From an uncultured Halomonas sp. (lineage in GTDB: Bacteria; Pseudomonadota; Gammaproteobacteria; Pseudomonadales; Halomonadaceae): a DNA stretch of 48,724 bases. Below, piece by piece: positions 33,344 through 41,286 of the stretch (positions within the stretch are counted from its first letter, which is position 1; each line of letters starts with the position of its first letter). The DNA lies in assembly GCF_946887195.1 (NCBI RefSeq), contig NZ_CAMPKE010000022.1, positions 1 through 48,724 of the forward strand. The letters run 5' to 3'. Both the position numbers and the translations under genes were made by a program. The notes under the pieces are model-generated. The model was given only the letters and a program-made list of their open reading frames with translations, had not been told where the DNA came from and searched no databases.

Positions 33344-33670
33344 TCAAGCCATCGCGGCACACTCTTCGGCGCAGCGGTGGCATGCCTTGGCGCACTCCTG
33401 GCAATGCTCGGCATCGTGCTTGGCGCATTCATCGCCGCAATCCCTGCATACCTGAGCACAAAGCCGACAGATATCGCGCGCATACTCACTGCCTTGGGCC
33501 ATGAAGGAAGCGGCCAGACGGCAGATCTGCGCACACTGGTTATCCAGGCGGATACACTCGGCCATCATCTTGACATCGTCTTCCTTCAGGCAGGCAACGC
33601 TACAGGCATCGCAATAAGCGGCGCAGATGTTACACGTTTCAATGCAGGATCTGAATTTCTCGAATTCCAT
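33344..33670 (-). CDS. Csp-like four-helix-bundle copper-storage protein
   Basis: 108 aa with 19 cysteines, in repeated CxxxC spacing (CIETCNICAAYCDACSVAC at the start, CRLCAQVCRDCGDEC and CQECAKACHRCAEEC later). This matches the DUF326/Csp fold, whose cysteine-lined bundle stores many Cu(I) ions. No signal peptide is seen, so it is probably a cytosolic Csp3-like protein. The start at 33670 has GGAG upstream, and a sigma-70-like promoter lies at 33713-33741. It sits at the junction of the complex I-like operon and the copper-resistance block. Confidence 0.9.
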   Translation of the reverse strand: MEFEKFRSCIETCNICAAYCDACSVACLKEDDVKMMAECIRLDNQCAQICRLAASFMAQGSEYARDICRLCAQVCRDCGDECAKHDAEHCQECAKACHRCAEECAAMA

Positions 33671-33712
33671 TTCGGGTCTCCTTGAGATTGCTCATTCACC
33701 TTCACAACCAAA

Positions 33713-33741
33713 GTTCTAGCCAGCATGGGCGCGTAGGGCAA
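33713..33741 (-). promoter_or_regulatory. Candidate promoter of the copper-storage gene
   Basis: Minus strand TTGCCC (33741-33736), 17-bp spacer, TAGAAC (33718-33713), about 43 bp before the ATG. It is a fair sigma-70 match and could drive the Csp gene and the nuo-like operon behind it. The rest of 33671-33891 is AT-richer and holds no gene that I can see. Confidence 0.45.
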
Positions 33742-33891
33742 GGAAACGATAATTTTCTTTACACTTTCCATTTAATTGGCTGATTTTATTACAAGCAGCT
33801 TTTTGAATTGCGCATAGTAAACCGATGTTTCGCATTCGATTCCGAACGCCTATTGCGTATCGCTTAACCATCCAGGAACCTGGCTATCACC

Positions 33892-34602
33892 TCATGAGTT
33901 GCCGAGGCCAAGAGAGGCCTCGGCGATCAGCAGATCATAATCATCATCGATATCGACAGATTCTTCCCTGCCCATGACGATGGAAAAACTGGGGCTAACC
34001 AAAAACGACTCATGACGACAAAACTCATCCGCTGAAACTAAATATATGGCACCATTCAAGCGATAGAACGTGGGAAGGTCCTGGCTTCTTCTGCCTTCCG
34101 TTCCCGGCGTAATGAAGTCATCCAGGCTGCCATTTTCGGGTATCGTATTGCACCACAACGGTGGATGTTCCACTTCACATACTGAAATGACGCTGTTCGC
34201 TCCGGTAGCGTTCATTCTTTCTACCGCCGCCCTGATGGCTCCTGCCCCCCGCAACGGGGATGTCGGCTGCAATAACATCACACGGCGCGCCGCAATACCC
34301 CGCTTGGCCAGAGTATTCAGGGCATGCAGAACCGTATCCACGGTGGTAGCCGTGTCGCTTGCGAGCCCATCGGGCCGGCGGATAGCCTCGACCTGAGCCT
34401 GATCGGCGATTTCCAGCACGGCGTCATCGTCCGTGGTCACGACGATCCTATCGATCACCTTCGATGCTTTCGCTGCATCCAGGGTCCACTGAATGAGCGG
34501 CTTGCCACCCAAGGGCAAAATGTTCTTTCTCGGCAACCGCTTACTACCACCACGCGCCGGCACGATGGCGATGATATCCAATAAGTCTTTTCGCTTAGTC
34601 AT
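33892..34602 (-). CDS. CMP-sialic/pseudaminic acid-type cytidylyltransferase
   Basis: 236 aa. N-terminal nucleotidyl-transfer motif IVPARGGSKRLPRKNILPLG (residues about 13-32) and GKPLIQWTLDAA, then LLQPTSPLRG and YRLNGAIYLVS, matching the NeuA/PseF family that activates nonulosonic acids with CTP. No companion synthase, transferase or flagellin glycosylation gene is in the window; it sits between metal genes, in a locally AT-richer patch. It may be a relocated or horizontally acquired orphan. Confidence 0.85.
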   Translation of the reverse strand: MTKRKDLLDIIAIVPARGGSKRLPRKNILPLGGKPLIQWTLDAAKASKVIDRIVVTTDDDAVLEIADQAQVEAIRRPDGLASDTATTVDTVLHALNTLAKRGIAARRVMLLQPTSPLRGAGAIRAAVERMNATGANSVISVCEVEHPPLWCNTIPENGSLDDFITPGTEGRRSQDLPTFYRLNGAIYLVSADEFCRHESFLVSPSFSIVMGREESVDIDDDYDLLIAEASLGLGNS

Positions 34603-34773
34603 TCAATCTGGTCCAGGGGTATTGGCTCACGCAGAGCCATGGGCCATTCAATCCCCATAGGTTAGGCAGGGTTCCTGAACGCAAGCTGAATTGGCACCAC
34701 CCCGCCTGAAGGCCGAGGCGGATGTATTGAGGCGAGGCAAATATTGCTTTTCCAGCGGAGCTTGCATGATGCG

Positions 34774-34790
34774 ATTCAGTCAGCATTCAG
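34774..34790 (+). promoter_or_regulatory. Candidate copper regulator box, cupredoxin gene
   Basis: Direct repeat ATTCAG-TCAGC-ATTCAG with 11-bp periodicity, typical of OmpR-family binding. A TATAGA -10-like element follows at 34801-34806, so the box overlaps the -35 position. A near-identical repeat is found upstream of copA. Confidence 0.6.
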
Positions 34791-34839
34791 GCCCCTGCTG
34801 TATAGATGTAGGTTCCTCCCCCTTCATTGAGATGACTCT

Positions 34840-35322
34840 ATGCGCAACGTACTACTAACCATCACAATTGGGCTCATTTCCTCCAGCGCCTTGGCTGCCG
34901 CCGGCCATGACGATAACTCGCAGAGCGTATCGAGCACGGAGATCGATCGCACCATCGCCGTTACGACTGGCGATCTCTGGTTCAAGCCCGACGACCTTTC
35001 CATCGCGCCCGGCGAAACGGTGAAATTCGTCGTCGAGAATACCGGCAGGCTGGAGCACGAGTTCGTTATCGGCAGCGCCGACGATCAGGCGGAGCACCGC
35101 GAGATGATGCAGCAGATGGCAGCGAATGGCGGTGTCCATGATATGTCGGCTGGCCATCACAGCGGTATGCAAGCCATGCCATCGGTTACCGTTGCAGCCG
35201 GTGAAACCAAGACATTGGTATGGACTGCCCCGGAAACATTGGATGCCGCGCTTGTATATGCCTGCAATATTCCTGGGCATTTCGAAGCCGGCATGCGTGG
35301 TGAGCTATTGGTGCAACGCTAA
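34840..35322 (+). CDS. Secreted cupredoxin-domain copper-binding protein
   Basis: 160 aa with a signal peptide (MRNVLLTITIGLISSSALAA). A single cupredoxin fold: one ligand in RLEHEFVIG (His about residue 73) and the C-terminal loop ACNIPGHFEAGM, which gives the Cys-His-Met set of a type 1 copper site. A Met/His-rich loop (HDMSAGHHSGMQAM) lies between strands and could hold additional copper. It would act in the periplasm as a copper carrier. It is transcribed alone, followed by the terminator at 35356-35383. Confidence 0.88.
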   Translation: MRNVLLTITIGLISSSALAAAGHDDNSQSVSSTEIDRTIAVTTGDLWFKPDDLSIAPGETVKFVVENTGRLEHEFVIGSADDQAEHREMMQQMAANGGVHDMSAGHHSGMQAMPSVTVAAGETKTLVWTAPETLDAALVYACNIPGHFEAGMRGELLVQR

Positions 35323-35355
35323 TAGAGACAATCTCTCGAGAACCCGATAAACCAG

Positions 35356-35383
35356 TGGCGACGGGCATCTCCGTCGCCATTTT
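35356..35383 (+). terminator. Intrinsic terminator after the cupredoxin gene
   Basis: Stem TGGCGACGG (35356-35364) / CCGTCGCCA (35371-35379), loop GCATCT, followed by TTTT (35380-35383). It lies 33 bp after the stop and before the convergent kinase gene. Confidence 0.85.
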
Positions 35384-35408
35384 CAAGAGGCCAATTGCTA
35401 TTAGAGGA

Positions 35409-36743
35409 TTAGAAAGGCAGTGCGATGTGTACTCGTAGCCCGCCGCTATCCGATGAGAGAAAAGCCAGGTTTCCGGCATAGTGCTCGACGAGTTGTTTCA
35501 AGATGGCCAGCCCCAATCCATGGCCGGGCATGCTTTCATCGAGCCGAATACCCCGCTGCCCGAGTTGTGATAGTTCGCAAGGGCCTACGCCGGGTCCATC
35601 GTCTCCGACTTCAATGAGCAATTTATTTTCCAAGCCTCCGTTATCCAGGCGCAGATCGCAGACGATCTGCTTGTGTGCCCATTTCCCGGCATTATCGAGT
35701 GCGATGCCCAGCATTTCGCTCAAGTCCTGGCGCTCTATCGCGATGGTATAACCGGATGGTAACGCAGATCGAAGTGTGAAGTTCTTGTCGGGATATAGCG
35801 TCTTCATCATGTCGATCAGTACGTCCGCCTCGCGCTCGACCACGGCATGCTGGCCACTGCCCGGACCGGCGAATCGCGCCCGGCGCAACTCGGATGACAG
35901 TTGCGCCTGTATTCTCTCCAGCCTTTCCAGCATTTGCTGGCGGCGATGCTCGTTGATCGGGCGGCTGCCTCTCAATACCTGAGTAATGGCAGCCAACGGC
36001 GTATGCAGCGTATGCGATAGATTGGCCACCGCTTCTCGCGAGCGATTGAGCCGGCGCTGCAATTCGTCCATGAAATGATTGAGCTGATGAAGCAAGCCAT
36101 CCAGCTCGGAGGGTGCCTCGAGATCGAGGCGCTCACGTTGACCCGACTGAAACTCGGCCAGTTGATGCTGCAAGCGAGCCAGCGGGCGCAGGCTACGGTT
36201 GACCGCGACGAGGTTGAGTAAAATCAGTAGCAGCAGAAGCAGGGCCGCGATGCCGCCAACCCACCAATGCAGGCTATCGAGACCGGACTCCACGTCTTCG
36301 TAATCTTCCGCAACCAGTAGCACGCCGGGTTGACCGCGCAGCACGAAGTCTTCCCGGTAGACCAGCAGATGCCGCCCCTGCCAATGGGTATCGATGAGCG
36401 AGCTGCCGTTATGATCGAGCAGCGGCGTCAACGTCGCCAGCCAGCGTGGGTGCGACGTCGTGATCTCATCGCCCAATCGCAACAGGTAAAGATGGTGGAG
36501 AGCCTGGGAGGCCGTCGAGCCGGGCGGCAACCAGGATGAGGCGAGTGGCTGATCGTGCCGCAGCCGCTGGATGGTGTACTCGGCTTCCTTGTGCAACCGC
36601 TCACCGACAAAGTCGCGGGCCAGGTTGCCGAGCAGAAGATCGTGCAGTAGCCAGGCCACGGCCATCACGACCAATGCCACCAGGCCAAGCCGGCTGAGCA
36701 AGTGGACGCGCAGGCTTCTGCGATCAATGCGAGGGAAAGACAT
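35409..36743 (-). CDS. PhoQ-like sensor histidine kinase of the cop operon
   Basis: 444 aa. TM1 at about residues 15-38, a periplasmic domain (about 40-165), TM2 (about 167-188), HAMP, HisKA with the atypical H-box NLSHTLHTPLAAI, and an HATPase (LDNAGKWAHKQIV, GDDGPGV, GHGLGLAIL). The H-box and N-box are closer to PhoQ-type kinases than to CusS. The start overlaps the response regulator stop by 20 bp. Location in a copA-copB-regulator-kinase operon suggests copper sensing; the signal cannot be read directly. Confidence 0.85.
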   Translation of the reverse strand: MSFPRIDRRSLRVHLLSRLGLVALVVMAVAWLLHDLLLGNLARDFVGERLHKEAEYTIQRLRHDQPLASSWLPPGSTASQALHHLYLLRLGDEITTSHPRWLATLTPLLDHNGSSLIDTHWQGRHLLVYREDFVLRGQPGVLLVAEDYEDVESGLDSLHWWVGGIAALLLLLLILLNLVAVNRSLRPLARLQHQLAEFQSGQRERLDLEAPSELDGLLHQLNHFMDELQRRLNRSREAVANLSHTLHTPLAAITQVLRGSRPINEHRRQQMLERLERIQAQLSSELRRARFAGPGSGQHAVVEREADVLIDMMKTLYPDKNFTLRSALPSGYTIAIERQDLSEMLGIALDNAGKWAHKQIVCDLRLDNGGLENKLLIEVGDDGPGVGPCELSQLGQRGIRLDESMPGHGLGLAILKQLVEHYAGNLAFLSSDSGGLRVHIALPF

Positions 36744-37389
36744 AACCCTGCCCACGGCGAGTCTGGATGCATGTCTTGCCCAATAACCGCCGCAAGCGGC
36801 CGATATAGACTTCGACCAGGTTAGGCGCCGCGGCATCCTGCTCCAGCGCATAGAGCTGATTCAGCAAGCGGGATTTCGAATGTACCCGATCCGGATGGCG
36901 CATCAGGTAGCGCAACAGGCAGAACTCGGTAGCCGTCAGCGGTTGCCAGGGCTCGCCATGTCGGCAAGCCTTCTGAGCCACCTCGTCGAGCAGAATGCCA
37001 TTGATATCCAAGGTTGCTCCCTGCGTACCGGTACTACGGCGCAGCAGGGCATGCAGCCTGGCCAGCAACTCGGCCTCGTGATACGGCTTGGTGAGATAAT
37101 CGTCCGCTCCACGGCGCAAGCCGGCCACCTTGTCCTCCCAGCTATCGCGCGCCGTCAAGGCCAGTATCGGCAATTGCCGCCCCTCCTTGCGCCAACGCTC
37201 CAGCAAATCGAGACCCGAGCCATCGGGCAAGCCCAGATCGAGAATCACCAGGCCGTAGTCTTCGCTGGCCATCAAGGCATTCGCTTCACGAACCCGCGCG
37301 GTGATATCGATACGATAGCCCTGATCCTCCAAGGCCTCCGCCAGGCTCTCGGCCAACAGATCGTCGTCCTCGACGAGTAACAGACGCAT
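36724..37389 (-). CDS. OmpR-family response regulator of the cop operon
   Basis: 221 aa. Receiver with acceptor Asp51 (VILDLGLPDGSG) and Lys of LTKPYHE; an OmpR-type winged helix at about 125-220 (LTATEFCLLRYLMRHPDRV...TRRGQGYVF). Its gene is 46 bp after copB and overlaps the kinase gene. The N5-spaced ATTCAG repeats upstream of the cupredoxin and copA genes are good candidate binding sites, making it a likely copper response regulator. Confidence 0.87.
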   Translation of the reverse strand: MRLLLVEDDDLLAESLAEALEDQGYRIDITARVREANALMASEDYGLVILDLGLPDGSGLDLLERWRKEGRQLPILALTARDSWEDKVAGLRRGADDYLTKPYHEAELLARLHALLRRSTGTQGATLDINGILLDEVAQKACRHGEPWQPLTATEFCLLRYLMRHPDRVHSKSRLLNQLYALEQDAAAPNLVEVYIGRLRRLLGKTCIQTRRGQGYVFPSH

Positions 37390-37435
37390 GGATTACCTCA
37401 CCATAGAGAGCGATCCGGCAGCCCAGCATAGCGGC

Positions 37436-38206
37436 CTAGAACCACATTCTCACCCCGGCGACGACCCCGGTGCCTTCCGGCGAGTCGCCGTCGTCGCGTG
37501 TCATGTCGGCGGTATCTCCGTACTGCTTTTCCCAGTAGGCACCGACATAAGGCGCGAATTCACGGCTGATTTCGTAGCGCAAACGCAGGCCGAAGCGGGT
37601 GGAATTCAAGCCTTCGCCGACCCCGAACTCCTCGACTTCGCTCGCCGCCACCGCCACTTCCATGCGCGGCTGCAGATAGGTGCGCTGCGTCAGGCGCAGG
37701 TCGTATTCCGCCTCGAAATCCGCCGACACATCGCCTTCATCGCTGACCCTCAGCGAGGTATCCACCTCGAAACGATAGGGCGCCGTGCCCATCAGGCCCA
37801 GCACGGCGAAGGTCCGCTCGGGATGGTCGCTGGAGGCGATGCCGCCCTGATAGCCGATGCCGGCCTGGACCTCCCAGAAATCGGCGATCAAATAACTGTA
37901 GAGCAGATCGAGCGACTCGAACTCGGCGTCTTCATCGTCGCCCTGAACGTTCTCGCCCTCGCCCTTGATGTATACGCGGTGAAAATCACCGCCGTACCAA
38001 CCCTGGAAATCCCATACCACGGCTTCTTCGTTCTCATCGGTCCAGGTGTATTCCAGGCGATCGAAGAGGAACGTGCCGAAATAGTGCTCCGTCATCGGCG
38101 CGCCCCAGCCTGGGGGAACGTCATAACCTTCGTCACTTTGCGCCAGCGCTTCGGAAGTCAATGCAAGAGCGCCCAGCCCCACCAGTATATGAGCAGTAAA
38201 ACGCAT
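37436..38206 (-). CDS. copB: CopB-family outer membrane copper resistance protein
   Basis: 256 aa with a signal peptide (MRFTAHILVGLGALALTSEA then LAQ). Unlike Pseudomonas CopB there is no long Met-rich stretch; the mature protein begins with MTEHYFGTFLFDRLEY and consists of amphipathic strands ending GVVAGVRMWF with a terminal aromatic, as in outer membrane beta barrels. It is encoded 11 bp after copA, second in the cop operon. It probably binds or exports copper at the outer membrane. Confidence 0.9.
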   Translation of the reverse strand: MRFTAHILVGLGALALTSEALAQSDEGYDVPPGWGAPMTEHYFGTFLFDRLEYTWTDENEEAVVWDFQGWYGGDFHRVYIKGEGENVQGDDEDAEFESLDLLYSYLIADFWEVQAGIGYQGGIASSDHPERTFAVLGLMGTAPYRFEVDTSLRVSDEGDVSADFEAEYDLRLTQRTYLQPRMEVAVAASEVEEFGVGEGLNSTRFGLRLRYEISREFAPYVGAYWEKQYGDTADMTRDDGDSPEGTGVVAGVRMWF

Positions 38207-38217
38207 GATCAGACCCC

Positions 38218-40056
38218 TTAAGCGACCTTGACGACCCGGAACATGCCGGCGTCCATGTGATAGAGCAGATGGCAATGGAACGCCCAGCTTCCCGGCGCAT
38301 CGGCGCTGATCAGCGCGGAGACCCGCTCGCCGGGCTTGACGTTGAGAGTATGCTTGCGCGGTATCAATTCGTTGCCGTTCTCCAGTTCCATCCACATGCC
38401 GTGCAGATGAATGGGATGCTCCATCATGGTCGTGTTGACCAGGATCAGCCGCAGACGCTCGCCATGATTGAAAAGGATGGGGCCGTCGACTTCGACGAAC
38501 TTCTTGCCATTGAACGACCACATGTAGCGCTCCATGTTGCCGGTCAGATTCAGCTCGAGTTCGCGTTCGGGTGGGCGCCGATCCGGCCAGGGGCCATAGG
38601 CCTTGAGGTCGCTGTAGACCAGTATGCGCCGCTCGGTGGTGGCGAAGCCGATGCCGGGTTCGTCATACCGAGAACCGGGTTGCGCTGCGCCTGCGGGTAG
38701 GATTGCGCCTCCAGCAGAATGATCCATTCCCTGCATATCGCTCATGCCGGAGTGATCCATCCCCTGCATCCCGCTCATCTTGGAATGATCCATCTCCTGC
38801 ATGCCGCCCATACCGGAGTGATCCATGCCCTGCATATTGCCCATCTTGGAATGGTCCATGCCCTGCATTCCGCTCATGTCGGAATGGTTCATACCGGCCA
38901 TATCCATACCGCCATGCGCGCCCATGGCTTCCATGCCGCGATCGGCGATCTTGCGCAGCTCGGGCACCGGGGCGACCATGCCCAGGCGCGGTGCCAGGGT
39001 GGCACGTGCATAACCGCTACGGTCCATGGCTTCGGCGAATAGCGTATAGGCCTGATCCCCCTCGGGCTCGACGAGCACGTCGTAGGTTTCGGCCACCGCG
39101 ATGCGAAACTCATCGACGGGCACCGGCTGCACCGGCTGGCCATCAGCGGCGACCACGGTCATCTTCAAGCCGGGAATGCGCACATCGAAGTAGCTCATCG
39201 CCGAGCCGTTGATCACGCGCAGGCGCACCCGTTCGCCCGGCTTGAACAGTGCCGTCCAGTTGTCCGCGGGTGCATGGCCGTTCATCAGATAGGTGTAGGT
39301 GCTGCCGGTCACGTCGGCGATATCGCGCGAACTCATGCGCATCTCGGCCCACATTGCGCGCTGCGTCACAGTATCGGCGAAGCCATTCTTCGCTACATCA
39401 GCGAAGAAGTCGGCAAGCGTGCGCTGCTGGTAGTTGTAGTAGCCCTCGGCCACCTTCAGGTGGCGAAAGACCTCCATGGGGTCTTCATAGGTCCAATCGG
39501 TGAGCAGCAACACGTGCTCGCGGTCGTAGGAGAAGAATTCCGGCTCCGCCGCGTCGATGATCAGCGGGCCGGCGTGACCATCCTGCTCCTGCAGTCCCGA
39601 ATGGCTGTGGTACCAATAGGTGCCATTCTGGTTGACGGGGAAACGCGCGGTGAATGTTTCGCCCGGCGCGATACCCGCGAAACTGACACCCGGCACGCCG
39701 TCCATCACCGGCGGCAGGATGATGCCGTGCCAATGCACCGATGTCTCTTCATCGAGCAGGTTGGTGACCTTGAGCACGGCATCCTGACCTTCGCGCAGAC
39801 GAATCAGCGGCCCGGGGCTAGTGCCATTGAGCGTGATGGCGCTGGTACTCTTACCCGCGATCGGCAGTGATTCACGGCGCACGGCGAGTGCGATCTCGCG
39901 CCCTTGCTCCACTCCTTGAGGGTAAACGTTACCCATACCGGCAGGATTGGCCCAGGCAGGGCGCAGGCCCAGCGCGGCGGTGGACAACCCCAGCGCCGAG
40001 GCAATTTTCAATAATTGCCGCCGGGATAGGGTCGATACGGTCGGGGAAGATGCCAT
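38218..40056 (-). CDS. copA: CopA-family multicopper oxidase
   Basis: 612 aa. Tat signal peptide (SRRQLLKIASALGLS). Three cupredoxin domains: type 2/3 copper ligands in VHWHGI (about 95), WYHSHSG (about 141) and HPIHLHG (about 555), and the type 1/trinuclear cluster HCHLLYHMDAGM near the C terminus. A Met-rich linker at about residues 389-447 repeats an 11-residue unit of the form MDHSxMxxMQx. It oxidises or sequesters periplasmic Cu(I). The start at 40056 follows AGGAG and gives the Tat motif directly; a longer reading is rejected. It is the first gene of the operon copA-copB-regulator-kinase. Confidence 0.94.
   Translation of the reverse strand: MASSPTVSTLSRRQLLKIASALGLSTAALGLRPAWANPAGMGNVYPQGVEQGREIALAVRRESLPIAGKSTSAITLNGTSPGPLIRLREGQDAVLKVTNLLDEETSVHWHGIILPPVMDGVPGVSFAGIAPGETFTARFPVNQNGTYWYHSHSGLQEQDGHAGPLIIDAAEPEFFSYDREHVLLLTDWTYEDPMEVFRHLKVAEGYYNYQQRTLADFFADVAKNGFADTVTQRAMWAEMRMSSRDIADVTGSTYTYLMNGHAPADNWTALFKPGERVRLRVINGSAMSYFDVRIPGLKMTVVAADGQPVQPVPVDEFRIAVAETYDVLVEPEGDQAYTLFAEAMDRSGYARATLAPRLGMVAPVPELRKIADRGMEAMGAHGGMDMAGMNHSDMSGMQGMDHSKMGNMQGMDHSGMGGMQEMDHSKMSGMQGMDHSGMSDMQGMDHSAGGAILPAGAAQPGSRYDEPGIGFATTERRILVYSDLKAYGPWPDRRPPERELELNLTGNMERYMWSFNGKKFVEVDGPILFNHGERLRLILVNTTMMEHPIHLHGMWMELENGNELIPRKHTLNVKPGERVSALISADAPGSWAFHCHLLYHMDAGMFRVVKVA
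38716..38892 (-). repeat. 33-bp tandem repeats encoding the CopA Met-rich linker
   Basis: About 5.4 copies of a 33-bp unit encoding MDHSxMxxMQx (first unit MNHSDMSGMQG). Copies differ at synonymous and few non-synonymous positions. Such repeats can change in number by slippage and so tune copper-binding capacity. Confidence 0.88.
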
Positions 40057-40117
40057 TGGCGCGTCGCTCCTGGAACATGTACAGGGTCGTGAACGCTCGC
40101 CAGTGTCGCGCGGCAAG

Positions 40118-40134
40118 CTGAAATGGAACTGAAT
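40118..40134 (-). promoter_or_regulatory. Candidate copper regulator box, cop operon
   Basis: Minus strand ATTCAG (40134-40129), N5, TTTCAG (40123-40118), about 60 bp upstream of the copA ATG and in the same sense as the gene. One base differs from the box before the cupredoxin gene. Confidence 0.58.
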
Positions 40135-40172
40135 GGGCGACGCTGCGCTTTCCGACTAATGGGAATCCTGGC

Positions 40173-41138
40173 TCAGGTACATTCATGCACCTCTATGGTC
40201 GTGTGAACCACGCCCGAATGCCGGGGGATCAGACTTCCATAGTAAGACGGCTCCCGCGGACAATGCGTTACCACACTCAGAGCCGCCGCATGAATGCCAG
40301 GGCCGATTTGCCAAACATGCAAGTCGGCGATTCGATCCTCGCCTCCCCCCTCGATGGCTTCGCGCACCAGTGAGCGCACCCAGGTGTCGCTGCGGCGATC
40401 GAGCAGTACACCGCTGGTATCCTTCAATAAATGCCATGCCCAGCGAACGACGAGGAATGCGCCCACTATTCCCATGGCGGGATCGAGCCAGATCGCCCCG
40501 GTGTACTTGCCGATCAGTAGCGCCACGATTGCGAGAACCGATGTCATGGCATCGACGATCACATGCAAGTAGGCCGCACGCAGATTGTGATCTGCGCCTT
40601 TGTGCGCGGCATGACCGTGGTGATGGTCATGATCGTGACCATAAGCGTGGCTGTGCTCATGACCGTGACCGTGACCGTGACCGTGACCACCCAGGATCAT
40701 CGCGCATAGCACGTTGATCACCAGCCCCGCGACGGCCACCGCTATCGCCCAGTCGAACTGGATGGCGACCGGATTGACGGCCCGTTCGACGCTCTCCCAG
40801 ACCATGATCACGGCGAACCCGACGAGCAGCAGCGCCCCGGTAAACCCGCCCAATGAATTGACCTTGCCCGTGCCAAAGGTGAACTCGGGATTGCGTGCAT
40901 GGCGCCGCGCGTAGATATAGGCGAAGGCCGCGATACCCAGGCCCAGGGCGTGCGACCCCATATGCAGCCCATCGGCCAGCAGCGCCATGGAGCCAAAGGC
41001 CACACCGGCAATGATCTCGACACTCATGGTGACCAGAGTGATCGCCACGACCCATAGCGTCCGGCGCTCTCCGGCTTGAGGGCTATCCTGGCCGAAGGTG
41101 TGATCATGCTCCCAAAGGTGAAGGTTCGTCGTGTGCAT
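40173..41138 (-). CDS. dmeF: DmeF-type cation diffusion facilitator
   Basis: 321 aa. The N terminus MHTTNLHLWEHDHTF is characteristic of DmeF (Co/Ni exporters). Six helices with sites ALLADGLHMGSHALG (TM2) and HVIVDAMTS (TM5), and a long His-rich loop between TM4 and TM5 (GHGHGHGHGHEHSHAYGHDH and on) that binds metal. It is an inner membrane antiporter. No DmeR/RcnR regulator is adjacent. It precedes the copA promoter on the same strand in the copper block. Confidence 0.92.
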   Translation of the reverse strand: MHTTNLHLWEHDHTFGQDSPQAGERRTLWVVAITLVTMSVEIIAGVAFGSMALLADGLHMGSHALGLGIAAFAYIYARRHARNPEFTFGTGKVNSLGGFTGALLLVGFAVIMVWESVERAVNPVAIQFDWAIAVAVAGLVINVLCAMILGGHGHGHGHGHEHSHAYGHDHDHHHGHAAHKGADHNLRAAYLHVIVDAMTSVLAIVALLIGKYTGAIWLDPAMGIVGAFLVVRWAWHLLKDTSGVLLDRRSDTWVRSLVREAIEGGGEDRIADLHVWQIGPGIHAAALSVVTHCPREPSYYGSLIPRHSGVVHTTIEVHECT

Positions 41139-41241
41139 GGTGCCTCCAGAAACTCATGTGCGTGACACTCCCATTCGGCTGATTCTAGCCATAGCGGCCA
41201 GTTGACGGCATCCGCGATCCGTTCGAGAGCATGAACGCACG

Positions 41242-41265
41242 AAAAACGCCGCACGAAGGCGGCGT
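41242..41265 (-). terminator. Intrinsic terminator after ahcY
   Basis: Minus-strand stem ACGCCGC / GCGGCGT (41265-41259 with 41252-41246), 6-nt loop, then a run of T. It is 22 bp after the ahcY stop. Confidence 0.88.
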
Positions 41266-41286
41266 CAAGTGCTGCATTACTGCGAA

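Noticed and set aside
34702..34721. Terminator hairpin CCGCCT/AGGCGG upstream of the cupredoxin gene
   Set aside because: Short stem without a T-run on either strand and not located after a gene end.
38716..38892. CRISPR-like array in copA
   Set aside because: The repeats are contiguous, in frame and code for the Met-rich linker; there are no spacers.
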